DNA of 64,000 nucleotides from Manduca sexta (taxonomy: Eukaryota; Arthropoda; Insecta; Lepidoptera; Sphingidae): NCBI RefSeq assembly GCF_014839805.1, contig NC_051117.1:9672001-9736000 (forward strand), written 5' to 3'. The position numbers and the translations under genes are program-made. The notes beneath the pieces were generated by a model. The model ran no database searches. It saw only the letters and a list, made by a program, of their open reading frames with translations, and had not been told where the DNA came from. How positions within the stretch are numbered: the stretch's first letter is position 1; the number at the start of each line of letters is the position of its first letter. Shown here one piece after another: positions 37,378-46,622 of this stretch.

Positions 37378-37653
37378 TTAAATGTAGAACTGGATCCCAG
37401 GCTTGTGCAAGCTTCCAACCATCTTCCCTATTGAAATTAGGATGTTTTTAATTTCAATAGCCTCGCGAATCATTCTAGGCAGGAATCGGTGTTCTTTGGC
37501 GAGGATTTGTGGCTTGTCTAGTCGCAGATAATGATTGGCGCCTCCCTCAGAGTGTTCAGCGACTGCAGACTTCGTCGAGCGTCGGTGTTTCACGTCAGCT
37601 ATATGTTCTTTTACGCGGGTCCCTATATTTCTTTTTGATTGCCCGATATAAGA
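37378..37653 (-). pseudogene. GIY-YIG endonuclease fragment of a Penelope-like element
   Basis: The minus-strand frame ends at 37378 and gives about 91 residues of element protein from 'YIGQSKRNIGTR' (Tyr codon ending at 37648-37650) through 'VKEH', 'KSAVAEHSEGGANHY', 'RFLPRMIREAIEI' to the stop. The Y-I-G, the Arg in 'GTRVKEH', and the Glu in 'REAIEI' match the pattern of the GIY-YIG nuclease domain of Penelope-like elements, where it follows the reverse transcriptase and nicks target DNA. The open frame extends upstream to an ATG at 37767, but those 39 residues are translation of the inverted arm and are not native protein. Confidence 0.78.
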
Positions 37654-37662
37654 GAGGAATAT

Positions 37663-37839
37663 AAAATTTAAAAAAGTTGTATAATTGTAAAATGTAGGTA
37701 GATATTGTAACTTTGACTTTACGGATGAACAACACCTCAGTCCCCCCCGTGACCATGAAGGCTGCAAAGTCTTCGAAACGTCGGGAGAAAATAAAATACT
37801 AGCACCGCGATAGAATCCGAAAATTAGTTTAATTTCAAT
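37663..37839 (+). repeat. Right inverted arm of the Penelope-like element
   Basis: Reverse complement of 37115-37288; it joins the endonuclease fragment near 37655-37662, so the 5' truncation point of the element is directly fused to an inverted copy of its terminal sequence. Confidence 0.85.
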
Positions 37840-37840
37840 A

Positions 37841-38488
37841 TAGTACTTATGTTATAGGTCCTTCTACGAATCTGGTATAGTACGGTATGCTATAAGATAT
37901 GAAAATTCAAGTTCTTCTTTCAAAATGCCACATCATTTTATTTAACTCATAGCTTATTTCAACTAATCAAAACAAAAATGAGAAAATCTGGGCCACGATA
38001 CAACCACATTTAAATGTTAAAAACCAACAAATGTTTTAACAAAAGAAAACACGGGCCCCAACCATCATGGAACCTTATTGCTTGTTCTTTGGTTTAAACG
38101 AAAAATTACAGCCAGAACACCGCTGAATATTCGTGAACAAAATTAAATATAATCCTGAAGGGAGCGAGTGAATTAATAAATTAACCCTTCCCTGAAGATC
38201 ACAGTAACTCCCGCCGAGATAATGATATCTGCTATTATAGCGCGCTATTAACATAATAACGACATAACTGCTATAACCGTTTCGGTGCCGTTATTGCTAC
38301 CGGCGCGAGGGAGCTGGCTCCTTCGAACGACTCGTGATAAAGTATTGAAATGAATTTATGTCCTCGTGAACTCGAAGCGGTTTTCAGTTTCATTGTTTTC
38401 AAAGTATCTTTGTTGGTCGTTTTATTTCTTGTTAAAATCTATAAGTGCTGTTTTGAAGGTTTTATTTGGCTAAAACATCTATTTTCAT
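37841..38488. other. Unique sequence, nothing recognised
   Basis: No gene or repeat recognised. Confidence 0.45.
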
Positions 38489-38735
38489 ATTGGCACGACG
38501 TGACCCATCTCCACTTGATGGAACGTAGAGGGCTGTCCAGATAAAATGTCGACTGACAAAAATGATTAGCACTTGCCAGTCAACACAATTATGTCGGCCT
38601 GCATGAACGTAACGTGTCCAGGCTGACCACGGAACGTGATACACGTATGTGGGCCACTATGGCGGGTTTTAACACCTTGTGTACGGTGGTCGCTATCCGG
38701 GCGGATATGAATTATATCTACCACCGGTTGCTAGC
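38489..38735 (+). repeat. Hairpin-containing dispersed repeat, copy 2
   Basis: Same landmarks as 16048-16275 in order: 'tgtcgactgac', 'cagtcaacacaattatg', 'aggctgaccacggaacg', 'tatgtgggccac', 'caccttgtgtacggtggtcg'. Non-coding. Confidence 0.6.
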
Positions 38736-38975
38736 CAGTTCGTTATAACACAGCTTATTGATATTCAGATTATTTTGTAAAGTATTCTGTTTAATTACTA
38801 TACTACACGATATGCTAAGGATTTCATCATCAGTTGTAAAGGTGAACAAAGTACAAATTAAGATCAGCTGATATAATCCACCAAATTCAGAAATAAATCG
38901 CTCTGAATATTTGCTACTATATAGGATGGGAAGTATTTATATATTGGGTATTTTTACATCACTTTTTTATACAAG

Positions 38976-39115
38976 TGCGGCAAACGGATTCCACTGCACC
39001 TGATTGTACGTGTAGTAGTGTCCATATAAAATATCGACTGACAAGAGATGATTACTCATCAGGCGACACAATCACACAGAACGAACCCGGAACGCGACAC
39101 ACTTTTTGTCTGACC
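38976..39115 (+). repeat. Hairpin-containing dispersed repeat, copy 3, truncated
   Basis: Carries 'ccactgcacctgat', 'atcgactgacaag', 'gcgacacaatca' and 'cggaacgcgacacact', then stops matching, so the 3' half is lost. Confidence 0.5.
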
Positions 39116-39944
39116 TTGTCTATCCTTTGCTTATTGACATTCAAGAAATAATTGAAAAGATCTGGAATTTCAAAATTGCAAAAACTCTTCTTTTCAACAA
39201 ATGCTTTTAACACTCGAGCTAGCGCGTGCTCTCACGCACTTATTACCCGAGAATTGGTCCACATAACCAGCTGGAATCCCTTCAAATACGTATTAAAAGT
39301 AAACGCGAACATGAAACTTCAATTAGTACATTTCTTAATACGTTTGGAATTATACTGAGGTTCGCGTTACAGCTTTATTTAGAACATCCTTGTTTCTATT
39401 ACGATAGGTATTTTATATAATCCGACGTGGATATTGATTTGTTAATTCTAAGGAGTCATAAAAGCTGTTAATTCCAAATAATAGGTAGTGGTAGGATACT
39501 CGTATCCGTCTTGATAGCTAGTAGCGTACACAAGTTAAAACACGTCATAGTGATCCACGTAAGTGTGTCGTGCAGGGGCGAAGGGTAAAGTTCTTCAAAA
39601 GGTAACCCGAGGCAAACAAAAAACCTTAGTTAACATATCAGCGCAAATTTAACAGAAAACAAAAACTTAAAAACAACATAAATAAACCTAAAAGGGAAGC
39701 CGGTAGGAATTGGGTTGTATGGACACTTCGCCACTGGTGTCGTGTTCCGGGATCAGCTTGTCATTCTAACAGGGGGCTTATTCTCTATCCTGCACGTTAT
39801 TTTAACAGTGTGTAACAAGCAAGGAACACAACGCATCATGTTTAGGACTATAGAAATTTGGCTTACAGAATACCATTCCACGCACATTTCTCGAAGATAA
39901 CATGACACGGCCGCGTTACGCGTTTACACTACCATACAGAATAA
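39116..39944. other. Unique sequence, nothing recognised
   Basis: Short overlapping open frames (39152-39358, 39226-39420, 39715-39900) have no recognisable motif. Confidence 0.4.
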
Positions 39945-40080
39945 GGGCCCAGGTCGGCATATTTGTCTTGACTGGCGAAAAATAAGCATCTCTTGTCAGT
40001 TAACATTTTATCTAAACCCCACTCTATTAACCATCAGGTGCAGGAGAATAGCATTGCCGTGCCCGGGTATAAAAATGCTG
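39945..40080 (-). repeat. Hairpin-containing dispersed repeat, copy 4, inverted and truncated
   Basis: On the minus strand it reads 'gcacggcaatgctattc', 'gcacctgatggtta', 'gtggggttta' and 'actgacaagagatgc', matching the first half of the copy at 41240. Confidence 0.5.
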
Positions 40081-41239
40081 ATGGGAATACTTCAATGGTG
40101 AATGGGGCAGTCTATTATAAACTCCAAAAAGGTCAGTGATAGCGGACTAGTTAGCGGACTTAGACGCAATCCATTATAAACATAATATTTTGACTATAAT
40201 ACTCAATCAGATGACGGAGTTATTTTACGGAACTGAGAAAATACTCGAGGCTTACTTCGTTTCAGGCATTTGTGGGATCCGATATCGTATGGTACCTTAG
40301 TCGTGTCGTAAAATCGGATCGTCCAATCACGCGTAGTACTCGGGAACACATTATTAACCGAACTGGTCGCGACTCGCAGCTCGTTGCTAATATTCGTCCC
40401 TGGAGGACGATTCGTTTTCCTACGAAACGTCTACGCTGTATAATTTAATCGTGGAGATACATGAAGTTGCTAACTATTGGCTTTTGGTGGCGTTAAAGTA
40501 TTGTCTCATTGGCCCTTGGGTGCGTCTGAGGGTTGCCAGCTTGAAGATTGTTTTTGAATACAACTCTATGAGAAGATAAGCAGATCGATTCGTGGCAGCC
40601 GTCTTAACTTGCACACGCACAGTAGCAAGAATATACGCAATTTTGAATGTGTTTTACATTTCTAATGTTACGCAAGTGTTAGCTGTGCTGTCACATTCTA
40701 TTTAAGTGTGTCATTTTCTTCCTAGAAATTCTATATGTAATATCTTTATTGTAAGTTTAGCGTTATCTGCTAAAAGATAAAAAATAATAAATATTATAAT
40801 CATAGCTTTTGTATATTATAAAAGAACTTAGGTTTTGTGCATTGGTTGAAGTGGAGAAAGTTACCAAGATGATTTGAAGTCATCATGCCAGCACAATATT
40901 ATAAAACACAGCTATAGTGCCAACCCTAATTAATTAAATTTCAATCGTATAAAAAAGAAAAAACATGCTGAAAACCAGGATCGGCTAATAGATAGTTTAA
41001 ATGCAAATACTTTCGCGAAAGTATTTCCAATTTAAAAACATTCAGCTCAACAGTTTAGTTTCGCGTTTTGGTCTGCGTTTGCATTTTCTTAACTTAAAAA
41101 CATCTATTTATGGAGATTTCAACGTCTAGACATTTTCTTAAGATGCAAGTTTCGATTGGGCGATATCGTTTGATTATTTCTATAGCGGAAAGTAGTCGAA
41201 CGAGTAGGTAAGTGAAAGGATGGAGAGCTTTTTTTATAT
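40081..41239. other. Unique sequence, nothing recognised
   Basis: No gene recognised. 40250-40460 is somewhat GC-richer than its surroundings without coding features. Confidence 0.4.
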
Positions 41240-41480
41240 TTGTACGGCAAAGCGCTCTACTGCACCTGATGGTAAACGAAGTGGGGTCTAGACAGAATGT
41301 CGACTGACGAAGGATTATAGCCTCGCCAGTCAATACAATTATGCCGGTCTGTCTCAACCGGATATACACAGGCTGATCTCGGAACGCGACACACTTACGT
41401 TGGCCATTGTTTCGGGTTTTATCTGTTTGTATCGTGGTCGCTATCCGGGTGGATATAATATATATCTTAACACTAGCAAT
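41240..41480 (+). repeat. Hairpin-containing dispersed repeat, copy 5
   Basis: Begins 'cggcaaagcgctctactgca', with 'cctgatggtaaacgaag', 'aatgtcgactgacga', 'cagtcaatacaattatgccg', 'gatatacacaggctga', 'cggaacgcgacacactta' and 'gtggtcgctatccggg'. It is the clearest copy in the window. The 134-codon minus-strand open frame over it (41094-41498) is a by-product. Confidence 0.6.
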
Positions 41481-41935
41481 ACGCATAATGAACGGCACCG
41501 ACTGTGGCCACGCAGGCTGCCATACGTAGGCGCGCTATGTGCATGGTCATGGGCGATGGTTATTTTGTTAGATTCGTTCTTTAGCTGCTAATTCCTAACA
41601 TTAACCAACAGACAACGCAGCGCTTAACTGGAGGTTCTGAAAGTATGATATACACATAAGTGTACAAAGTAAACCTTTGGAAATTTATCCCTAGGGTTAA
41701 TTTAACCCATCAGTCATAGTTAGTAATCTACTAAAATGAGAAATTTCTTTCTTCACCAGAGTCGTGTAAAACCCTCTCTCTGTCATAACCTACAGCATAA
41801 GCCATTCTGACAGTTACTGACTCACTGTCAGAACCCGACATGTAATCGCCCCGGTCTACCCAGGTAAACCCGACGAACAACTTGTCAGTGTTCAATCGAT
41901 CGTGACATACCGACTCTAGCGGATGTACCGTCACG
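41481..41935. other. Unique sequence, nothing recognised
   Basis: No gene recognised; a 67-codon minus-strand frame at 41731-41934 has no motif. Confidence 0.4.
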
Positions 41936-41996
41936 CTGTCATCGCGTCACGTGCGTGTCACGTCCGCGTCACGTCACGCGTTGAGATTTGCACGTG
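41936..41996. promoter_or_regulatory. Cluster of GTCACG/CACGTG motifs
   Basis: In about 60 bp the core 'gtcacg' or 'cacgtg' recurs at least six times: E-boxes CACGTG at 41948-41953 and 41991-41996, with further 'gtcacg' at about 41930, 41957, 41969 and 41974. Homotypic clustering of a bHLH-type core is unusual in this AT-rich region. It may be a binding array or simply a short degenerate tandem repeat. Confidence 0.3.
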
Positions 41997-42184
41997 AGTT
42001 GCGTGCATGAGTGCGTTCAGATACGGATGTTTGTGAAATGTTTCACGAGTCTACGTTGTGACTTAGAATCGGAATATAATTTGAATTTCGTTTGATGAAC
42101 ATTCTGTGCTTAGAGTAAAATAAAAAAAATACTTAAAAACATGTTTTTATTTTTGAAGTAACCTCTTTTTACATTTTATACATC

Positions 42185-42497
42185 AGCAGCCCTGTATTAT
42201 ATACTGTGCCATTGTTGAGCACGGGCCTCCACTACTGCTGGGAAGGATTAGGCCTTAGTACACCACGCTGGCCTAGTGCGGATTGGTAGACTTCACACAG
42301 CCTCAAAATTCCTATAGAGAACTTCTCGGGTATGCAGGTTTCCTCATGATGATTTTCCTTCACCGTTAAAGCAAGCGATAATTAACAAATAATACACACA
42401 TAATTTTTAGAAAAATCAGAGGTGTGTGCCCTTACGATTTGAACCTGTGGACATTCGTCTTGGCAGTCTGTTCCACAACCAACTAGGCTATCGCCGC
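42185..42497 (-). repeat. tRNA-headed SINE, type B, near full length
   Basis: Read from 42497 on the minus strand the head gives TAGCCTAGTTGG (42479-42490), an exact fit to the tRNA A-box consensus, and GGTTCAAATCG (42435-42445), close to the B box: a split RNA polymerase III promoter. The body has 'ttgctttaacggtgaagg', 'gagaagttctctatagg', and 'ggcctaatccttcccagcag' and ends near 'cagggctgctgatg'. Related copies lie at 13165-13376 and 4915-5125. Confidence 0.8.
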
Positions 42498-42507
42498 TTT
42501 TCATACA

Positions 42508-43533
42508 TATCTATACTATTATATAAAGCTGAAGAGTTTGTTTGTTTGTTTGTTTGTTTGTTTGAACGCGCTAATCTCAGGAACTACCGGTCCAAACTGA
42601 AAAATTCTTTTTGCGTTGGATAGCCCTATGTTCGTGGAGTGCTATAGGCTATATATCATCACGCTATACCCAATAGGAGCGGAGCAGTAATGCCTAATCT
42701 CAGGAACTACCGGTCTGAACTGAATTTTTTTTTTGCGTTGGATAGCCTTTTGTTCGTGGAGTGCTATAGGCTATATATCATCACGCTATACCCAATAGGA
42801 GCAGAGCAGTAATGGCTAATCTCAGGAACTACCGGTTCGAACTAAAAAATCATTTTGTATTGGATAGCCCTTTGTTCGTGAAGTGCTATAGGCTATATAT
42901 CATCACGCTATGACCAATAGGAGCAGAGCAGTAATGGCTAATCTCATAAACTAGGAGTTTGAACTGAATAATTCTTTTTGTGTTGGATAGCCCTTTGTTC
43001 CTGGAATGCTATAGGCTATATATATCATCACGCTATGCCCAATAGGAGCGGAGCAGTAATCGCTAATCTCAGGAACTACCGGTTCGAACTGAAAAATATT
43101 TTTGTGTTGGATAGCCCTTTGTTCCTGGAGTGCTATAGGTTAGATATCGTCACGCTATGACCAATAGGAGCGGAGCAGTAATGAAACATGATGCAAAAAC
43201 GGGGACAATTTATTAGTTTTGAGAGCTTCTGTTGCGTGCGCTGCGTAAACGGTTAAAGTTATACAACAATAATGTATGACGGGATTGTTCCTCTTAAAAA
43301 GTTCTACAAAAATATATCATAAAACAAAGTCCCCCGCTGCATCGGTCCGCCCGAACGTGTTAAACTCAAAAACTACCCAACGTATTAGGATAAAATTTGA
43401 TATGGAGACAGTTTGAGACCCTGGGAAGAACATAGGCTCCCGGGAAAATATATATCGTGACTTTTATAACGGAAAACTTTAGCTCGAAAAACTTTATAAC
43501 GCGGGCTGAGCCGCGGGCAAAAGCTATCTTCTT
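42508..43533 (-). repeat. Dispersed repeat with ~122-bp tandem units, copy 2
   Basis: Inverse of 10356-11256. It starts with 'ctatactattatataaagct', passes through six GTTT repeats at about 42538-42564, then five units in which 'ctataggctatatatc' or a one-base variant recurs at about 42642, 42764, 42886, 43009 and 43133 (period 122-124). It ends with 'gcgggctgagccgcgggc' near 43500-43520. Non-coding; the 60- to 65-codon frames in it come from the repeated units. Confidence 0.7.
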
Positions 43534-44404
43534 CTATACTTATAATAAATCTGTAGAGAGGTCAATTCTGTACATGAAATATATTTCCAAAATAACTATC
43601 AGGGGGTGATTAGGGATCGATACTGATGCCAAAAATGCAATTAGTAAAATTTTTGTCTGTCTGTATGTCTGTCTGTATGTCTGTCTGTCTGTCTGTCTGT
43701 ATAACCGTTATAGAAACAAAAACTACTCGCAAATTTTAACGAAACTTGGTACAATTATTTGTCATACTCCTGTGCTGGTTATAGTATACTTTTCATCACG
43801 CTACAATTAATAGGAGCAGAGCAGTGAAGGGAAATGTTGGGAAAACGGGAGAAGTTACTCCATTTTTTAAGCTTCCGTCGCGTTTGCAACCTTAATGGTT
43901 AAAGCTACACAGAAATAATGTATGACGGAAATGTTCTCCTTAAAATTATGTAAAAAATATCCCACGACAGCATGTGTCTATCTTTTATGATTGACTCACA
44001 GTAACAAGTGTAACTCCCGATAGCTTAGCAGTTCGAAGCTTTCTCATTATATTTGTCTACTCTTACGTTTATAACACTCTCAGTCATCCCTAATTAAAAA
44101 AGTTAACATTATTAAATATTCCATAAAAAGAATCATAGAAATCGGTATAGAAACACCAAAGTTATACATGAAATACGCTAATAATAAGCCATCATGCGTA
44201 AATACTGAATCATGCTATAAGGATTATTTTTGTATATATATAAGGTCGCGAACGCACAGGCAGGCGGCTTGCTTGGCACCTAGAGGCTAGCGAATCACCT
44301 AGCGAGTAGCTTCGTAAAACGAACATTCTCGGACGTTCGCGACCGGCTCCATTTTTTAAGTCCGAAATCCACGCGGGCGAAGCTGCGAGCGGAAGCTAGT
44401 CTTT
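43534..44404 (+). repeat. Long non-coding repeat with TGTC microsatellite
   Basis: Begins 'ctatacttataataaatctg' then 'tagagaggtcaattctgtac', contains a (TGTC)n tract at about 43660-43700, and ends 'cacgcgggcgaagctgcgag' followed by 'cggaagctagt'. These ends match a repeat I recall as abundant in moths and butterflies. Near the 3' end, 11-bp arms ggtcgcgaacg (44244-44254) and its complement (44334-44344) could form a stem. No protein motif. Confidence 0.5.
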
Positions 44405-45242
44405 AAAATAAAAATAGATATAAAAATATTAAAAAATGAATCATCCTCCGATGACGAAGCTCAATACCCAAACCGCCGGCGGTTAGGGATTGAAAGAGAG
44501 GAATCTCACCACAATGCGTGCCGTGTGCAGCAATACTGCCTTTTGTTGTTGTTTTTATTATTATAATGGTACAGCAGCATACACGATATGATTCTTAGTA
44601 CAATAAAGTCTAGATATAACATCAACAAGCGAGAGATCCCTTGTTAAAATAATTTCGCTATTTCTCGGTGTATTTCGAGGTTTTTAATCACTCTGTCACT
44701 ACACAGCGGGGCACATAATAACATGTGTTTAGCTATAAACCACCCATGATCCTAAAAAAACATGTCGCAATCACTAAACACAGGATACAATGAAACAAGC
44801 CTCGCATTAATGCGCCATAGAGGCGTTAAACAAAGCGATCGCAACACGATTCGCATCCCAGCTGCTTGTGTTGTACTAATATTCGTGTTGTCCTTCGGAT
44901 CGGGACGTGTTCATTGCGTAGCAAACAGTATTGAGAAATAGACGTTTTGTAGAAAACCTATTTTCATCTTTTTTAGGTACTGCCACATTCTAATAAATAT
45001 ATTATGAATACTTAACGTTAACGTATTATTTATAAATTTAATTCACAAAACTGACGTTCAAACATAATACATGGTATAAAGAAAAGGTACTAGACAGTAC
45101 AAACATTTTGTTGACATCTATTAGATTTGATTTTTTACTTAATCTTAATCTAGAAAAGGTTTTCACACAGGTAAAGGCCCAAGTTGTTATTGCGCCATGT
45201 TATAGCTTGATACGACCGCCCATAAACAGAAAAAAATACCCT
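44405..45242. other. AT-rich sequence, nothing recognised
   Basis: No gene or multi-copy repeat recognised. Confidence 0.45.
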
Positions 45243-45330
45243 CCAATACCTTGAACTACAAAGTATTGTTTGATATTGCCCTGCGCTCGTCATCCTGAGA
45301 TGTTTAGTCTTATGTCTAGTAGCTACACTG
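45243..45330 (+). repeat. Short dispersed repeat (type G), copy 1
   Basis: 'ccttgaactacaaagtattg', 'gcgctcgtcatcctgagatg' and 'cttatgtctagtagctacac' match 63175-63275 in inverse orientation and in the same order. Non-coding. Confidence 0.55.
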
Positions 45331-46590
45331 AAAGAAAGAAAAAGAAAGAAAGAAATATTTTATTTGGTTTTAGTTACATAAATATATATATAAAAAAACA
45401 AAACAAATAATAAAATAAGAACAAAATTAATACTACATTAATACAAGAGAAATCAAAAAAGAATAATAATCAACAGAGAGAAACCAAAACCAAAATGGAT
45501 CCAGCTCAGCTTAATGCTACAGCGTTAACTGAAGCGCTGGTTTTCAGCTGAACCCAATACAGATTCCGTCTCGTAATAAATAACAATAAAAGTGTGAAAT
45601 ACTGGTAAGACAAAAAACACATATGTACAAACATATAACATTAACACTATAATTTACAATGGTCAGAGCACCAAGCGCAAGTCGCTTGATCACGACAGTC
45701 ACTTTACCGCATTGAAGTATTATAGTTTAAGTATACCTTCAATTTGATGCTTAATAAAAATAAAATCTTTGATTTTTTTCCTAAAAGTGTTCACTGTACA
45801 CGACAGATCCTGTAAAGGGGGTGGTATTATGTTCCATATTTTTGCTGCGGTATATTTAAAACTACTTTCAAAAGAAGCTGTCTTATGCGATGGTATGAGA
45901 AGATGAGGAATGCGCGTACGGGAGGACCACTGAAGCTTGTCAGCAAGGTATGCTGGTTTACGGCTTTTCAGAATTCCAAACAAAAGTGTCGCAAAGTGTA
46001 CATATCGCCTAGATGCCATGTTTAATATTTTTGCTTGGTTTATATAAGGTGATACATAATTTCTAGAAGGGATGTTAAAGCAGAATCGAGTACAGGCATT
46101 CTGAACGCGTTGTATTGAAGTTTTTGATTTGGCTAATAGCCTCGGACCATACACAGTGTCAGCATAATTAAACTTAGATAAGACTATTGAGTCCACGAGA
46201 CTTATACGAAGCTGACAACTGAGATACTTCCGAGTCTTATACAGGACTTTTAGCCGATAAAAACAATTACGTGCTAATTCTTTTACATGGTTTTCAAATC
46301 TTAGTTCAGAGTCCATGTTTAAACCCAGATTACGCGCCAGCTGCACTTGATCGATGCGCTCGTTCTTTGCCACAATATTAGGGTTATAAGACTTAATTCT
46401 CAAAATTTGTTGTTTTGTACCCAATATCATAAACTTTGATTTGCCAGAGTTCAATACTAGACAATTATTTTTCGACCAGTTTACTATTCTCTCAATGTCT
46501 TCGTTGATTCTATTTACTGCCAACTGAGTTTCATTGGGATGAAAAGAAAGATGGCTATAATGTTCTTCAAACCGGAACACAACAATGGCT
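45331..46590 (-). mobile_element. 5'-truncated non-LTR retrotransposon (minus strand)
   Basis: On the minus strand a C-terminal reverse transcriptase fragment (45720-46622) is followed by about 390 bp of 3' untranslated sequence ending at a (CTTT)n microsatellite (45331-45355). The 5' truncation lies around 46550-46590, upstream of which the sequence is unrelated. A 3' microsatellite end fits Jockey/CR1-group elements; the group assignment is by resemblance only. Confidence 0.75.
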
Positions 46591-46622
46591 ACATGCTGCT
46601 GCTTGGCGGCAGAAATAGACAT
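45720..46622 (-). pseudogene. C-terminal reverse transcriptase fragment of a non-LTR element
   Basis: A 300-codon frame. The first ~25 residues (to about 46550) come from flanking DNA; the element part begins near 'SFHPNETQLAVNRINED' and continues with 'VNWSKNNCLVLNSGKSKFM', 'ARNLGLNMDSELRFENHVKE', 'YRLKVLYKTRKYLS' and 'IWNIIPPPLQDLS'. These are the segments found just after the Y-A-D-D box and in the thumb/C-terminal region of Jockey/CR1-group reverse transcriptases. The catalytic fingers and palm are absent. No frame break interrupts ~275 codons of homologous sequence, unlike the other elements here. Confidence 0.82.

Larger units (their letters stand above)
37086..37840 (-). mobile_element. 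Penelope-like element fragment with inverted arms
   Basis: Two arms of about 175 bp face each other: 37115-37288 and the reverse complement 37663-37839. They match almost perfectly; the differences I see are run lengths (T5 versus T6 near 37277, G5 versus C7 at 37206/37742). Between them, on the minus strand, lies a GIY-YIG endonuclease fragment of the type found at the C-terminus of Penelope-like retroelements. Terminal repeats in direct or inverted arrangement are a known trait of such elements. The reverse transcriptase part is absent, so this copy is 5'-truncated. Confidence 0.75.

Noticed and set aside
37663..37767. N-terminal 39 residues of the GIY-YIG frame as native protein
   Set aside because: They are translated from the inverted arm, which is a copy of non-coding terminal sequence.
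41094..41498. 134-codon minus-strand frame
   Set aside because: Mostly overlaps a non-coding dispersed repeat with other copies that do not keep the frame.
42435..42497. A functional tRNA gene
   Set aside because: A- and B-box-like motifs are present but no cloverleaf closes, and the sequence continues into a SINE body.
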